DNA of 64,000 bases from Pseudomonas thermotolerans DSM 14292 (lineage in GTDB: Bacteria; Pseudomonadota; Gammaproteobacteria; Pseudomonadales; Pseudomonadaceae), in assembly GCF_000364625.1 (NCBI RefSeq), contig NZ_KB822601.1, positions 186,001-250,000 on the forward strand, in the 5' to 3' direction. Each line of letters begins with the position of its first letter. Position 1 is the first letter of the stretch. The notes under the pieces were generated by a model. That model saw only the letters and a program-made list of their open reading frames with translations. It ran no database searches and was not told the DNA's origin. Positions 10,783 through 20,961 of this stretch are shown one piece after another. A program made the position numbers and the translations under genes.

Positions 10783-11895
10783 ATGGAGCATCTCGACACC
10801 CTGATCATCGGCGCCGGCGCCCTCGGCCTGGCCTGCGCCGCCCGCCTGGCAGGCCACGGCCGCAGCCTGCTGATCGCCGAGGCGGAAAAGCGAATCGGCA
10901 GCCATACCTCCAGCCGCAACTCGGAGGTCATCCATGCCGGCCTCTACTACCCGCCCGGCTCCCTCAAGGCCGAACTCTGCCTGGAAGGCCGCGAACGCCT
11001 GTATGCCTGGTGCGCGCGCCATGGCGTCGGCCATCGGCGGATCGGCAAGCTGCTGGTGGCGGTCCACGAAGACGAATGCGCCAGGCTGGAAGGCCTGCAA
11101 GCCAATGCCGCGGCCTGCGGGCTGCACGAACTGCAGCCGCTGGACCGCGACCAGCTGCGTCGCCTGGAGCCTGAGGTCAAGGCCGTCGCCGGGCTGCTCT
11201 CTCCGCACACCGGAATCCTCGACAGCCACGCCTACCTGCAGTCGCTGCTCGCCGCCACCGAGCGCCAGGGTGGCCAGTTGGCCCTGGCGACCCGTATCGA
11301 GCGCCTGGAGCCACACCCCGACGGCTGGCTGGTCAGCGGCACCAGCGCCAGCGAGCCCTTCCAGATCCTCGCCGACGAGGTGATCAACGCCGCCGGGCTC
11401 GACGCCCAGGCACTGGCCGCGCGCATTCCCGGCCTGCCGGCGGCGGCCGTACCGCGCCTGCACCTCTGCCAGGGACGCTACTTCAGCTACAGCGGCCGCT
11501 CGCCGTTCCAGCACCTGATCTATCCGATGCCGGAGGCCAACACCGCCGGCCTGGGCATCCATGCCACCCTGGACCTCGGCGGCCAGCTGCGCTTCGGCCC
11601 GGACGTGCACTACCTGGAGCGGCTCGACTACAGCGTCGACGAGGCCCTGCGCGCCCCCTTCGCCGCGGCGATCCGCCGCTACTGGCCGGGGCTGGACGCC
11701 GACCGCCTGGTCCCCGCCTACAGCGGCGTGCGCCCCAAGCTGTCCGGTCCGGGTGAACCGCCGGCGGATTTCGTCATCCAAGCCCCTGCACAACACGGGC
11801 TGGTCGGTCTCATCAACCTGTTCGGCATCGAGTCGCCGGGGCTGACCGCCAGCCTGGCCATCGCCGAGCGCGTCGCCGCGGCACTCCGGCAATAG
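10783..11895 (+). CDS. FAD-dependent oxidoreductase, L-2-hydroxyglutarate dehydrogenase-like (DAO family)
   Basis: The 370-residue protein begins with an FAD-binding Rossmann motif (LIIGAGALGLACAARLA, residues 7-23) and belongs to the D-amino acid oxidase/glycerol-3-phosphate dehydrogenase fold. The segments SSRNSEVIHAGLYYPP (about 44-59) and GLINLFGIESPGLTASLAIA at the end are typical of the LhgO group, which oxidises L-2-hydroxyglutarate to 2-oxoglutarate. The substrate is assigned by resemblance only. It is divergent from hsp20 across 114 bases; the Anr box there is 29 bases before this ATG, so it may also affect this gene. Confidence 0.8.
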   Translation: MEHLDTLIIGAGALGLACAARLAGHGRSLLIAEAEKRIGSHTSSRNSEVIHAGLYYPPGSLKAELCLEGRERLYAWCARHGVGHRRIGKLLVAVHEDECARLEGLQANAAACGLHELQPLDRDQLRRLEPEVKAVAGLLSPHTGILDSHAYLQSLLAATERQGGQLALATRIERLEPHPDGWLVSGTSASEPFQILADEVINAAGLDAQALAARIPGLPAAAVPRLHLCQGRYFSYSGRSPFQHLIYPMPEANTAGLGIHATLDLGGQLRFGPDVHYLERLDYSVDEALRAPFAAAIRRYWPGLDADRLVPAYSGVRPKLSGPGEPPADFVIQAPAQHGLVGLINLFGIESPGLTASLAIAERVAAALRQ

Positions 11896-11964
11896 AAGCC
11901 CGCCCCGGCCGCGGCGCTATACTCGCCCCTTCGGCAAGCGATCATCACAAAGGAATAGTCGTCC

Positions 11965-14199
11965 ATGAAATCCATCGGCAGAATCCTGGGTCTGCTCTTC
12001 CTCGGGCTATTGCTGATTCTGGTGGCCCTGGGCTTCGCCCTCACCCACCTCTTCGACCCCAATGACTACAAGGACGAGATCCGTCAGATCGCCCGCGACA
12101 AAGCCAATCTCGAACTGACCCTGAACGGCGACATCGGCTGGAGCCTGTTCCCCTGGCTCGGCCTCGAGCTGCACCAGGCCAGCGTGGCCAGCGTGATCAC
12201 ACCGGACAAGCCGTTCGCCGAACTGGACATGCTCGGCCTCTCGGTGCGGGTGCTGCCGCTGCTGCACCGTGAAGTGCAGATGAGCGACATCCGCGTCGAA
12301 GGCCTCAAGCTCAGCCTCAATCGCGACAAGCAAGGGCGCGGCAACTGGGAAGACATCGGCCGCCCGGCCAAGCCGGCCGAGGGCAGCGCCCAGGCACCGG
12401 CGGAAGCGCCCAAAGGCGAGGCACCGGACGTCGACGGCCAGGCCAAGCCGACCGGTCAGCCCCTCAAGCTGGACATCGACAGCCTGATCGTCAACAACGC
12501 GCGAATCGACTACAGCGACGAGCGCAGCGGTCAGCAACTCAGCGCCGAGAGCATCCAGATCACCACCGGCGCCATCCGCGAAGGCATCAACATCCCGCTG
12601 AAGATGACCGCTTTCCTCGGCACCAACCAGCCGCTGATGCGCGCCAAGACCGAGCTGACCGGCGAACTGCGCTTCGACCGCAGCCTCGGCCGCTACCAGC
12701 TCGAGAACCTGCGCCTGAGCGGCGAGGCCTCCGGTCAGCCGCTGGAAGGCAAGACCGTCACCTTCGTCGCCCAGGGCCAGCTGCTGCTCGACCAGGCCGC
12801 GCAGATCGCCGAATGGAACGGCCTCAAGCTATCGGTCAACCAACTGCGCGCCCTCGGCGAGCTCAACGTCCGCGGTCTGGACAAGGCGCCCAAGCTCAGC
12901 GGCGCACTGTCCATCGCCGAATTCAACCTGCGTCAGTTCCTCGAAGGGCTCGGCCAGCAGCTGCCGGCCATGGCCGACGCCAAGACCCTCAGCAAGGTCG
13001 AGCTGGTCAGCCGCCTGGACGGCAGCGCCAACAGCCTGGCCCTCGAGGAGCTCAAGCTGAAACTCGACGACAGCAGCTTCAGCGGCCGCCTGGCGCTCGC
13101 CGACCTGGCCAAGCGCGCCCTGCGAGTGCAGCTCAAGGGCGACCGCCTGGATCTCGACCGCTACCTGCCGGCCAAGGCCGCCAGGGAGGCCGACGCGGCC
13201 AGCACCAGCCGCAAGGCCGAGGTGAAAAGCACGGTCACCGCCGCCACCACCAGCGGCACCAGCCCGCTGCCGGTCTCGCCCACGCAGCAGGCCTGGAGCG
13301 ACGCGCCCATGCTGCCGGTCGACCAGTTGCGCGACCTCGACCTGCAGCTGGAACTCAGCCTCGGCCAACTGCTGTTCGACAAATTGCCGATCGACAACGC
13401 CGCACTCAAGATCCAGGGCCAGGGTGGCCTGTTAAGCCTCCAGGATCTGCGCGGCGAGCTGTTCAACGGCCGCTTCGAATCCAAAGGCACGCTCGACGTC
13501 CGCCAGGCGGTGCCGCAGCTCAGCCTGCAAAACCGCATCAGCCAAGTGCCGTTGGAGAAGCTGATCGAAAGCCAGGGCGAGAAGTCGCCGCTCAGCGGCC
13601 GCCTCGACCTGAGCAGCGACCTGAAGACCAGCGGCAACAGCCAGAAGGACTGGATCGACACCCTCAACGGCACCGCCAGCTTCACCCTGCACAACGGCGT
13701 GCTGCTCGACGCCAACCTCGAGCAGCAGCTCTGCCAGGGCATCGCCCTGCTCAACCGCAAGAGCCTGGGCATCACCCCGCGCGGCAAGGACACCCCCTTC
13801 GAGGAACTGCGCGGCAGCCTGACCTTCACCAACGGCGTGGCCAGCAACCCGGACCTGCGCGCACGCATCCCCGGCCTCAGCGTCAAGGGCAACGGCGACC
13901 TCGACCTGCGCGTGCTGGGCATGGACTACCGCCTCGGCGTGGTCATCGAAGGCGACAAGAGCGAGATGCCCGACCCGGCCTGCCAGGTCAACCCTCGCTA
14001 CGTCGGCCTGGAGTGGCCGGTCCTGTGCCGTGGCCCGCTGGAACTGGGCGCCCGTGCCTGCCGCCTGGACCGCGACGGCCTCGGCAAGATCGCCGCCAAG
14101 CTGGCCGGCGAGAAGCTCACCGAGAAACTCGAGGAGAAGATCGGCGACAAGGTCAGCCCCGAGCTGAAGGACGCCCTCAAGGGCCTGTTCAAGCGATGA
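11965..14199 (+). CDS. AsmA family envelope protein
   Basis: This 744-residue protein has one N-terminal membrane anchor (about residues 7-28) followed by a long periplasmic beta-rich region. AsmA proteins belong to the bridge-like lipid-transfer group thought to move phospholipids between membranes. The N-terminal AsmA domain includes [19 protein letters not shown] (about 32-50) and [13 protein letters not shown] low-complexity Ala/Pro/Lys linker lies near residues 133-170. The stop overlaps the mutY start by ATGA, as in other pseudomonads. Confidence 0.9.
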   Translation: MKSIGRILGLLFLGLLLILVALGFALTHLFDPNDYKDEIRQIARDKANLELTLNGDIGWSLFPWLGLELHQASVASVITPDKPFAELDMLGLSVRVLPLLHREVQMSDIRVEGLKLSLNRDKQGRGNWEDIGRPAKPAEGSAQAPAEAPKGEAPDVDGQAKPTGQPLKLDIDSLIVNNARIDYSDERSGQQLSAESIQITTGAIREGINIPLKMTAFLGTNQPLMRAKTELTGELRFDRSLGRYQLENLRLSGEASGQPLEGKTVTFVAQGQLLLDQAAQIAEWNGLKLSVNQLRALGELNVRGLDKAPKLSGALSIAEFNLRQFLEGLGQQLPAMADAKTLSKVELVSRLDGSANSLALEELKLKLDDSSFSGRLALADLAKRALRVQLKGDRLDLDRYLPAKAAREADAASTSRKAEVKSTVTAATTSGTSPLPVSPTQQAWSDAPMLPVDQLRDLDLQLELSLGQLLFDKLPIDNAALKIQGQGGLLSLQDLRGELFNGRFESKGTLDVRQAVPQLSLQNRISQVPLEKLIESQGEKSPLSGRLDLSSDLKTSGNSQKDWIDTLNGTASFTLHNGVLLDANLEQQLCQGIALLNRKSLGITPRGKDTPFEELRGSLTFTNGVASNPDLRARIPGLSVKGNGDLDLRVLGMDYRLGVVIEGDKSEMPDPACQVNPRYVGLEWPVLCRGPLELGARACRLDRDGLGKIAAKLAGEKLTEKLEEKIGDKVSPELKDALKGLFKR

Positions 14200-15263
14200 G
14201 TCCGGAGCAGTTCGCCGCGGCCGTGCTCGCCTGGTACGACGTCCACGGCCGCAAGGACCTGCCCTGGCAGCAGGGCATCACCCCCTACCGGGTGTGGGTC
14301 TCGGAAATCATGCTGCAGCAGACCCAGGTGAGCACCGTGCTCGGCTACTTCGACCGTTTCATGGCCGCCCTGCCGAGCGTGCACGAGCTGGCCGCGGCGC
14401 CCGAGGACGAGGTGCTGCACCTGTGGACCGGGCTGGGCTACTACACCCGCGCCCGCAACCTGCAGAAGGCCGCGCGGATCATCGTCGAGGAGTACGGCGG
14501 CGAGTTCCCCCGCTCGGTGGAACGGCTCGCCGAACTGCCCGGCATCGGCCGCTCCACCGCCGGCGCCATCGCCAGCCTGAGCATGGGCCTGCGCGCGCCC
14601 ATCCTCGACGGCAACGTCAAGCGCGTGCTGGCTCGCTACGCCGCCCAGTCCGGCTATCCCGGAGAGCCCAAGGTAGCGGCGAAGCTCTGGGAGCTGGCCG
14701 AGCGCCTGACTCCGTACCAGCGGGTCAACCACTACACCCAGGCGATGATGGATCTGGGCGCTACCCTCTGCACCCGCAGCAGGCCCAGCTGCCTGCTCTG
14801 CCCGGTGCGTAGCGGCTGTCGCGCCCATCTGCTCGGCCGCGAGACCGCCTACCCGGAACCCAAGCCGCGCAAGGCACTGCCGCAGAAGCGCACCCTGATG
14901 CCCATCCTGGCCAGCCGCGAGGGCGCCATCCTGCTCTACCGGCGGCCTTCCAGCGGGCTCTGGGGCGGGCTCTGGAGCCTCCCCGAGCTGGACGACCTGA
15001 GCGCCCTGGCGCCGCTCGCCGCCAAGCACCGGCTACACCTCGGCGAGCGCCGCGAGCTACCGGGCCTGACCCACACCTTCAGCCATTTCCAGCTGGTCAT
15101 CGAGCCCTGGCTGGTCCGCGTGGAGTCGGCCGCCCCCGGCGTGGCCGAAGGCGACTGGCTCTGGTATAACCTCGCCACCCCGCCGCGCCTGGGGCTCGCC
15201 GCCCCGGTGAAGAAACTGCTCAAGCGCGCGGCTGCCGAGTTGAATGCAGGAGAGTCGCCATGA
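14196..15263 (+). CDS. mutY: A/G-specific adenine DNA glycosylase
   Basis: MutY removes adenine mispaired with 8-oxoguanine. From ATG 14196 the product is 355 residues, the normal length. The catalytic Glu is in [13 protein letters not shown] (about 36-48). The helix-hairpin-helix [16 protein letters not shown] lies near 112-127 and the catalytic Asp in [13 protein letters not shown]. The [4Fe-4S] ligands follow the CX6CX2CX5C spacing in [19 protein letters not shown]-terminal NUDIX-like domain recognises 8-oxoG. It overlaps asmA by four bases and yggX by four bases, forming one operon. Confidence 0.97.
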   Translation: MSPEQFAAAVLAWYDVHGRKDLPWQQGITPYRVWVSEIMLQQTQVSTVLGYFDRFMAALPSVHELAAAPEDEVLHLWTGLGYYTRARNLQKAARIIVEEYGGEFPRSVERLAELPGIGRSTAGAIASLSMGLRAPILDGNVKRVLARYAAQSGYPGEPKVAAKLWELAERLTPYQRVNHYTQAMMDLGATLCTRSRPSCLLCPVRSGCRAHLLGRETAYPEPKPRKALPQKRTLMPILASREGAILLYRRPSSGLWGGLWSLPELDDLSALAPLAAKHRLHLGERRELPGLTHTFSHFQLVIEPWLVRVESAAPGVAEGDWLWYNLATPPRLGLAAPVKKLLKRAAAELNAGESP

Positions 15264-15532
15264 CCCGCACCGTGATGTGCCGCAAGTACAAAGAGGAATT
15301 GCCCGGTCTCGACCGGCCGCCCTATCCGGGGGCCAAGGGTGAGGACATCTACAACAACGTCTCGAAGAAGGCCTGGGACGAGTGGCAGGCGCACCAGACC
15401 CGGTTGATCAACGAACGCCGCCTGAACATGATGAACGCCGAGGACCGCAAGTTCCTCCAGGAGGAGATGGACAAGTTCCTCTCCGGCGAGGACTACGCCC
15501 AGGCGGAAGGCTACGTGCCACCCAGCCACTGA
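15260..15532 (+). CDS. yggX: probable Fe(2+)-trafficking protein
   Basis: YggX is a small cytoplasmic protein (90 residues, normal length) that helps protect Fe-S proteins from oxidative damage. The conserved N-terminus [17 protein letters not shown] with Cys7 and the [20 protein letters not shown] segment are diagnostic. The ATG overlaps the mutY stop (ATGA). Pairing with the Fe-S enzyme MutY is conserved in gammaproteobacteria. Confidence 0.96.
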   Translation: MTRTVMCRKYKEELPGLDRPPYPGAKGEDIYNNVSKKAWDEWQAHQTRLINERRLNMMNAEDRKFLQEEMDKFLSGEDYAQAEGYVPPSH

Positions 15533-15585
15533 GGCGGGTCGGACGTAACCGCCCGTCATTGTTGGAAAATTTTTTGCGCCGTTGC

Positions 15586-15614
15586 TTGACAGCGAAGTCT
15601 TAAATCCGTTTAAT
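15586..15614 (+). promoter_or_regulatory. sigma-70 promoter of tRNA-Phe
   Basis: A perfect -35 TTGACA (15586-15591) is followed after exactly 17 bases by -10 TTTAAT (15609-15614). The GC-rich stretch GGCGCCCC between the -10 and the tRNA is a stringent-type discriminator, typical of stable RNA genes. Confidence 0.8.
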
Positions 15615-15625
15615 GGCGCCCCGTT

Positions 15626-15701
15626 GCCCAGGTAGCTCAGTTGGTAGAGCAGGGGATTGAAAATCCCCGTGTCGGCGGTTCGATTCCGTCCTTGGGCACC
15701 A
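15626..15701 (+). tRNA. tRNA-Phe (GAA)
   Basis: A 76-base cloverleaf with acceptor stem GCCCAGG/CTTGGGC, D-loop AGCTCAGTTGGTAGAGC, anticodon stem GGGGA/TCCCC around loop TTGAAAA (anticodon GAA) and T-arm GGTTCGATTCC. The CCA end is encoded. Confidence 0.98.
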
Positions 15702-15707
15702 TCTTCG

Positions 15708-15743
15708 AAGCCCCTGGTTCTTCCTGAGACCCAGGGGCTTTTT
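15708..15743 (+). terminator. intrinsic terminator after tRNA-Phe
   Basis: An inverted repeat AAGCCCCTGG / CCAGGGGCTT with a 13-base loop is followed by a T run (TTTTT). It begins seven bases after the tRNA. Confidence 0.9.
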
Positions 15744-15899
15744 CGTTTCCGCCTTCCGGCTGCCGCCCGCCTCGGGTGGAATCCCCATTTTCATGAAGCA
15801 TTTCAATAAGGACCATGGATTTTCTGCGTTTGCCCGGATAATCCTGCCTCGCCGATCCTGTGCGCACTTCGAACGACATGCGAATCACGGGAGGCTCCC

Positions 15900-16334
15900 A
15901 TGAAAACCGTCGCACAGCTCCTCGCGACCAAGCAAAACCAGCAGGTCCACACCATTGCCCCGCAAAGCACCGTGCTGGATGCCCTGCGGCTGATGGCCGA
16001 GAAGAACGTCGGCGCTCTGCCGGTGGTCGAGGACGGGCAGTTGGTTGGCGTGATCAGTGAACGCGACTACGCCCGCAAAGTGGTCCTGCAAGGCCGCTCC
16101 TCGGTGGGCACGCCGGTCAGTGCGGTGATGAGCGCACCGGTGGTCACCGTGGCGCCGAAGCAGGACCTGCGCACCTGCATGGAGCTGATGACCGCCCGCA
16201 AACTGCGCCATCTGCCGGTGGTGGACGACACCCGACTGATCGGCCTGCTGTCGATCGGCGACCTGGTCAAGGAAGTGATCGCCGAGAAGGACGGCCTGAT
16301 CGACCAGTTGGAGAAATACATCCGCGGCGAATGA
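15900..16334 (+). CDS. CBS-domain pair protein
   Basis: The 144-residue protein consists of two tandem CBS motifs (about 15-62 and 80-128), a Bateman module that binds adenine nucleotides or other adenosyl ligands. The repeats are marked by VGALPVVEDGQLVGVISERD and LRHLPVVDDTRLIGLLSIGD. A GGGAGG lies six bases before the ATG. No catalytic domain is attached, so it is probably a stand-alone energy or redox sensor; its partner is unknown. Confidence 0.9.
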   Translation: MKTVAQLLATKQNQQVHTIAPQSTVLDALRLMAEKNVGALPVVEDGQLVGVISERDYARKVVLQGRSSVGTPVSAVMSAPVVTVAPKQDLRTCMELMTARKLRHLPVVDDTRLIGLLSIGDLVKEVIAEKDGLIDQLEKYIRGE

Positions 16335-16704
16335 GACCCCACCGCCATCCGCCTGCCGCTGGCGCTCCACCGGGAACGCCAGCACAGCCACCAATTCGGC
16401 GAGAAACCCGGCGTCGGCCCTGTTAAGATGTCGCGCCGATACTCCGGCACCGCACCTATTCGGCACCGTCACCGCTCCCGCCTGGCCGCCTCTCCGCCGC
16501 CACCGGCTGGCATCGACACAGGCTTCCGACCAATCTTGTGTCCTGGCGACAACTGTCGTCAGCGATGCGACAAGCTGCCGCACGTGCCCGCTTCGCCCCG
16601 GTTCGCGAGCTTGGCTGGCCTTCCGACGCTATGCTAGCTTGGCGCCTCGCAAGGATGGCCAGCAGTGCCGGAGTGCATCCGCAGAGAAAACAAGAGGACC
16701 CCCT
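16335..16704. other. 370-base intergenic region before the ABC transporter
   Basis: No gene is supported here. A hairpin GCTGGCG (16358-16364) / CGCCAGC (16377-16383) just after the CBS gene may end transcription, although it has no T tract. A TATGCT -10-like element at 16630-16635 could belong to the transporter promoter, but no convincing -35 was found. An AAGAGGA ribosome site precedes the next ATG. Confidence 0.5.
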
Positions 16705-17478
16705 ATGGCCGAGGCGAAACCCGCGTTGGAAATCCGCAATTTGCACAAGCGCTACGGCGACCTCGAGGTGCTCAAGGGGATCTCCCTGACCGCTCGCGAC
16801 GGCGACGTGATTTCCATCCTCGGCTCCTCGGGCTCCGGCAAGTCCACCTTCCTGCGCTGCATCAACCTGCTGGAAAACCCGCACCAGGGGCAGATCTTCG
16901 TCGCCGGCGAGGAGCTCAAGCTCAAGCCCGGCCGGCACGGCGAACTGGTCGCCGCGGACGGCAAGCAGATCAACCGCCTGCGCAGCGAGATCGGCTTCGT
17001 CTTCCAGAACTTCAACCTGTGGCCGCACATGACGGTGCTCGACAACATCATCGAGGCGCCGCGCCGTGTGTTGAAGCAGAGCAAGGCCGAGGCCATCGAG
17101 GTGGCCGAGGCGCTGCTCGCCAAGGTCGGCATCGCCGACAAGCGCCACGCCTACCCCAACCAGCTCTCCGGCGGCCAGCAGCAGCGTGCCGCCATCGCTC
17201 GCACCCTCGCCATGCAGCCGAAGGTGATCCTCTTCGACGAGCCCACCTCGGCCCTCGACCCGGAGATGGTACAGGAAGTGCTTAACGTCATCCGTGCGCT
17301 CGCCGAAGAGGGGCGTACCATGCTGCTGGTCACCCACGAAATGAGCTTCGCCCGCCAGGTCTCCACCGAGGTGGTCTTCCTGCACCAAGGCCTGGTGGAA
17401 GAACAAGGGCCGCCGGAACAGGTGTTCGACCACCCGACCTCGGCGCGCTGCAAGCAGTTCATGTCCAGCAATCACTAA
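16705..17478 (+). CDS. polar amino acid ABC transporter, ATP-binding protein
   Basis: This ATPase of the HisP/AotP type powers an importer for basic or other polar amino acids. The 257-residue product has Walker A GSSGSGKST (about 39-47), the Q-loop FVFQNFNLW, the signature LSGGQQQR, Walker B VILFDEPTSALDPE and the switch His in LLVTHEMSFA. I chose ATG 16705 because AAGAGGA is placed correctly before it and homologues begin here; an upstream frame to 16639 has no support. It leads a four-gene operon with a 21-base gap to the binding protein. Confidence 0.95.
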   Translation: MAEAKPALEIRNLHKRYGDLEVLKGISLTARDGDVISILGSSGSGKSTFLRCINLLENPHQGQIFVAGEELKLKPGRHGELVAADGKQINRLRSEIGFVFQNFNLWPHMTVLDNIIEAPRRVLKQSKAEAIEVAEALLAKVGIADKRHAYPNQLSGGQQQRAAIARTLAMQPKVILFDEPTSALDPEMVQEVLNVIRALAEEGRTMLLVTHEMSFARQVSTEVVFLHQGLVEEQGPPEQVFDHPTSARCKQFMSSNH

Positions 17479-17499
17479 AACATACGGAGCGACATCGAA

Positions 17500-18252
17500 A
17501 TGATGAACTACAAGAAGATTCTGCTGGCGGCAGCCGCTACCCTGGCATTCGGCTCCGGCGCCTTTGCCGCGGAGAAGCTGAAACTCGGTACCGAGGGCGC
17601 CTACCCGCCCTTCAACATGATCGACGCCAGCGGTCAGGTCACTGGCTTCGACGTGGAGATCGGCCTGGCGCTGTGCGCCAAGATGAAGGTCGAGTGCGAG
17701 ATCGTCACTTCCGACTGGGACGGCATCATCCCGGCTCTGAACGCCAAGAAGTTCGACTTCCTGATCGCCTCCATGTCGATCACCCCCGAGCGCCAGCAGG
17801 CCGTTGACTTCACCGACCCCTACTACACCAACAAGCTGCAGTTCATCGCCGCCAAGGACGCCGACTTCAAGACCGACAAGGACAGCCTGAAGGGCAAGGT
17901 GATCGGCGCCCAGCGCGCGACCATCGCCGGCACCTGGCTGGAGGACAACCTGCGTGACGTGGTGGACATCAAGCTCTACGACACCCAGGAAAACGCCTAC
18001 CTCGACCTGGCCTCCGGGCGCCTCGACGGCGTGCTGGCGGACACCTTCGTGAACTGGGAATGGCTGAAGAGCGACGCCGGCAAGGACTTCGAGTTCAAGG
18101 GCAACCCGGTGTTCGACAATGACAAGATCGGCATCGCCGTGCGCAAGGGCGACCCGCTGCGCGAGCGCCTGAACGCCGCGCTGAAGGAAATCGTCGCCGA
18201 CGGCACCTACCAGAAGATCAACGACAAGTACTTCCCGTTCAGCATCTACTGA
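17500..18252 (+). CDS. polar amino acid ABC transporter, periplasmic binding protein
   Basis: This is a 250-residue cluster 3 solute-binding protein of the lysine/arginine/ornithine/histidine type. A signal peptide is cleaved near GAFAAEKLKLG (about residue 23). Family marks are GTEGAYPPFNMID at the mature N-terminus, DVEIGLALCAKM and the internal SMSITPERQQAVDFTDPYY. A Cys pair (in LALCAKMKVECEI) probably forms a disulfide as in HisJ/LAO. The ligand cannot be settled from sequence. Two adjacent ATGs (17500, 17503) are possible starts. Confidence 0.94.
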   Translation: MMNYKKILLAAAATLAFGSGAFAAEKLKLGTEGAYPPFNMIDASGQVTGFDVEIGLALCAKMKVECEIVTSDWDGIIPALNAKKFDFLIASMSITPERQQAVDFTDPYYTNKLQFIAAKDADFKTDKDSLKGKVIGAQRATIAGTWLEDNLRDVVDIKLYDTQENAYLDLASGRLDGVLADTFVNWEWLKSDAGKDFEFKGNPVFDNDKIGIAVRKGDPLRERLNAALKEIVADGTYQKINDKYFPFSIY

Positions 18253-18304
18253 TCTGCGCCGGGGGCGCCGCGGCGGCGGCGTTCCCCGCCAGTCCTGATC
18301 GCCC

Positions 18305-19000
18305 ATGACCCTCGATCTCTACGGATTCGGCCCGGCCCTGGCCGCCGGCACCCTCATGACCATCAAGCTGGCGCTCTCCGCGCTGAGCCTGGGTCTGGTG
18401 CTCGGCCTGCTCGGCGCCCTGGCCAAGACCTCGCCCTTGCGGCCCCTGCAGTGGCTGGGCGATGCCTACTCGACCATCGTCCGCGGCGTCCCCGAACTGC
18501 TCTGGGTGCTGCTGATCTACTTCGGCACGGTCAACGGCATGCACGCTCTTGGTGCCCTGTTCGGCCGGCCTGACCTGGAACTGAGCCCGTTCGCCGCCGG
18601 TACCATCGCCCTCGGCCTGTGCTTCGGCTCCTACGCCACCGAGGTGTTCCGCGGCGCCATCCTGGCCATCCCCAAGGGCCACCGGGAGGCAGGCCTGGCC
18701 CTCGGCCTGAGCAAGACGCGCATCCTCTGGCGCCTGGTGCTGCCGCAGATGTGGCGCATCGCCCTGCCCGGCCTGGGCAACCTGTTCATGATCCTGATGA
18801 AGGACACCGCCCTAGTTTCCGTTGTCGGCCTCGGCGAGATCATGCGCAGCGCGCAGATCGCCGTGTCGGTCACCAAGCAGCCGTTCACCTTCTTCATGGT
18901 GGCCGCGCTGATCTACCTGAGCCTGACGATCATCGCCATGATCGGCCTGCACTTCCTTGAAAAACGCGCCAGCCGCGGATTCGTGAGGGGTTCGCGATGA
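18305..19000 (+). CDS. polar amino acid ABC transporter, permease 1
   Basis: A 231-residue HisQ-type inner-membrane permease with about five membrane spans. The EAA loop that contacts the ATPase is EAGLALGLSKTRILWRLVLP near residues 124-143. It follows the binding protein by 52 bases and overlaps the next permease by four bases (ATGA). Confidence 0.94.
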   Translation: MTLDLYGFGPALAAGTLMTIKLALSALSLGLVLGLLGALAKTSPLRPLQWLGDAYSTIVRGVPELLWVLLIYFGTVNGMHALGALFGRPDLELSPFAAGTIALGLCFGSYATEVFRGAILAIPKGHREAGLALGLSKTRILWRLVLPQMWRIALPGLGNLFMILMKDTALVSVVGLGEIMRSAQIAVSVTKQPFTFFMVAALIYLSLTIIAMIGLHFLEKRASRGFVRGSR

Positions 19001-19689
19001 ACTGGGAAGTCATCATCAAGTGGCTGCCGCGCCTCGCCGAAGGCGCCACCCTGACCATCGAGCTGGTCGCCATCGCCGTGCTGGCCGGGCTGATCCTCGC
19101 CCTGCCGCTGGGCATCGCCCGCGCCTCGCAGCACTGGTACGTGCGCGCCCTGCCCTACGCCTACATCTTCTTCTTCCGCGGCACCCCGCTGCTCGTGCAA
19201 CTGTTCCTCGTCTACTACGGCATGGCGCAGTTCGAGGTGATCCGCAAGGGCCCGCTGTGGCCCTACCTGCGCGATCCCTACTGGTGCGCGATCATCACCA
19301 TGACCCTGCACACCGCCGCCTACATCGCCGAGATCATCCGCGGCGCCATCCAGGCGGTACCGCCGGGCGAGGTGGAGGCCGCGCGGGCGCTGGGCATGTC
19401 CAAGTGGCAGGCGCTGTTCCACATCATCCTGCCGCGCGCCGCGCGCATCGGCCTGCCGGCCTACAGCAACGAGGTGATCCTGATGCTCAAGGCCAGCGCC
19501 CTGGCCAGCACCATCACCCTGCTGGAACTCACCGGCATGGCGCGGACCATCATCGCCCGCACCTACCTGCCGGTGGAGATCTTCTTCGCCGCCGGGCTGT
19601 TCTATCTGCTGATCGCCTTCGTGCTGGTCCGCGCCTTCCGCCTGCTGGAACGCTGGCTGCGCGTCGATGCCATGCATCAGGGGCGCTGA
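18997..19689 (+). CDS. polar amino acid ABC transporter, permease 2
   Basis: A 230-residue HisM-type permease, partner of the preceding gene. It contains FFFRGTPLLVQLFLVYYG (about 56-73), diagnostic for this family, and the EAA loop VEAARALGMSKWQALFHIIL (about 127-146). It is the last gene of the transporter operon. Confidence 0.94.
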   Translation: MNWEVIIKWLPRLAEGATLTIELVAIAVLAGLILALPLGIARASQHWYVRALPYAYIFFFRGTPLLVQLFLVYYGMAQFEVIRKGPLWPYLRDPYWCAIITMTLHTAAYIAEIIRGAIQAVPPGEVEAARALGMSKWQALFHIILPRAARIGLPAYSNEVILMLKASALASTITLLELTGMARTIIARTYLPVEIFFAAGLFYLLIAFVLVRAFRLLERWLRVDAMHQGR

Positions 19690-19755
19690 GCCTGCCTTGG
19701 GGCGGTGGCGGCCAAGCCGGGCTAAGATAGGCGCCCAGCCACTCGCCGCCCCCCC

Positions 19756-20961
19756 ATGATGCTGTCCGGTCCCGCCCTGCACGAGCGCTTCCAGGCCCTC
19801 GACGACTTTCTCCTCGCCCACCAGGCACTCTGGCGGCCACGGCCGTTCCGGCACCGCCGCCTACCCTGGGAGGAACGCCATCCCGAACTGGCCGCCTGGC
19901 TACGTCGCCGCACCCTGGCCGAGGCCGAAACCGCCCACGGCCAACCGGAACAGCTTGACGCCCCGGAGCCCTTCCCTCAGCTGGCGGCCCGCGCCCATGA
20001 GCTCGCCAGCCTCGGCGAACTGCCAAGCCGGGACATACTCCTACCGGAAGCGCGCTTCGCCAGCGACGTGCCCGGACGCAAGTGGCAGCAGATCCAAGCC
20101 TTCTCCCGGCACCTGCGCTTCGCCACGGAACCTCGCCACTGGCTGGACTGGTGCTCCGGCAAGGGGCACCTCGGTCACCTGCTGGCCTGGCAGACAGGCG
20201 AAACCACCTGCCTGGAACACGACCCCGCTCTAGTAGAAGCCGGCCGGCAGCTGGCCCAACGCCGCAAAGTGGCCGCACGGCATCTGCAGCAGGACGTGCT
20301 CGCCGCGGACGCCATCCTGCAGGTGCGCGCCGAACACACCCCGGTGGCCCTGCACGCATGCGGCGACCTGCACGTACGTCTGCTGCAGCTGGCCAGCCGC
20401 GCCGGCTGCCGGCAACTGGCGGTCGCCCCCTGCTGCTACAACCGCACCAGCACGCCCCGCTACCAACCCCTCTCGATCGCCGCCCGAGCCTCGCAACTAA
20501 CACTCGACCGCGATGACCTCAGCCTGCCGCTCAGCGAGACCGTCACCGCCGGCACCCGCGTCCGCCAGCAACGCGACACCTCCATGGCCCGCCGCCTGGC
20601 CTTCGACCTGCTGCAACGGGAACTACGCAGCGAGGATGCCTACCTGCCTATCCCCTCGCTGCCCAGCACCTGGCTGCACAAGGACTTCCACACCTACTGC
20701 CGCGACCTGGCCGCCCTCAAGGATCTGCCCACGCCACCCGAGCGCGACTGGCCCGCCCTGGAGGCCCAGGGGTGGCAGCGCCTGGCCGAAGTTCGCAACC
20801 TCGAACTGCTCCGCGCCCTGTTCCGCCGCCCTCTGGAACTCTGGCTGCTGCTCGACCGTGCCCTGTACCTGGAGGAGCGCGGCTACCAGGTGCGCCTCGG
20901 CCGCTTCTGCGCCCACCAGCTCAGCCCGCGCAACCTTCTGCTACTTGCCGAGCGGCCCTGA
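19756..20961 (+). CDS. predicted SAM-dependent methyltransferase
   Basis: The 401-residue protein has a Rossmann-type methyltransferase core in its middle. Motif I is unusual: LDWCSGKGHLGHLLA (about 130-144), with a Cys before the Gly-rich loop, followed by an acidic motif II (TTCLEHDPALVEAGR) and a post-core LAVAPCCYN segment. This is the arrangement in the Methyltransf_32/METTL25-like group. The substrate is not known. It stands alone, with 66 bases after the transporter and the tRNA-Thr region downstream. Confidence 0.75.
   Translation: MMLSGPALHERFQALDDFLLAHQALWRPRPFRHRRLPWEERHPELAAWLRRRTLAEAETAHGQPEQLDAPEPFPQLAARAHELASLGELPSRDILLPEARFASDVPGRKWQQIQAFSRHLRFATEPRHWLDWCSGKGHLGHLLAWQTGETTCLEHDPALVEAGRQLAQRRKVAARHLQQDVLAADAILQVRAEHTPVALHACGDLHVRLLQLASRAGCRQLAVAPCCYNRTSTPRYQPLSIAARASQLTLDRDDLSLPLSETVTAGTRVRQQRDTSMARRLAFDLLQRELRSEDAYLPIPSLPSTWLHKDFHTYCRDLAALKDLPTPPERDWPALEAQGWQRLAEVRNLELLRALFRRPLELWLLLDRALYLEERGYQVRLGRFCAHQLSPRNLLLLAERP

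Noticed and set aside
12813-14195. Extension upstream of mutY in the same frame (about 460 codons)
   Set aside because: It overlaps asmA in another frame, and the residues are Arg/Pro/Gln-rich junk; MutY starts at 14196.
15637-15915. Minus-strand ORF across tRNA-Phe
   Set aside because: It reads the tRNA and its terminator in antisense and has no homologous features.
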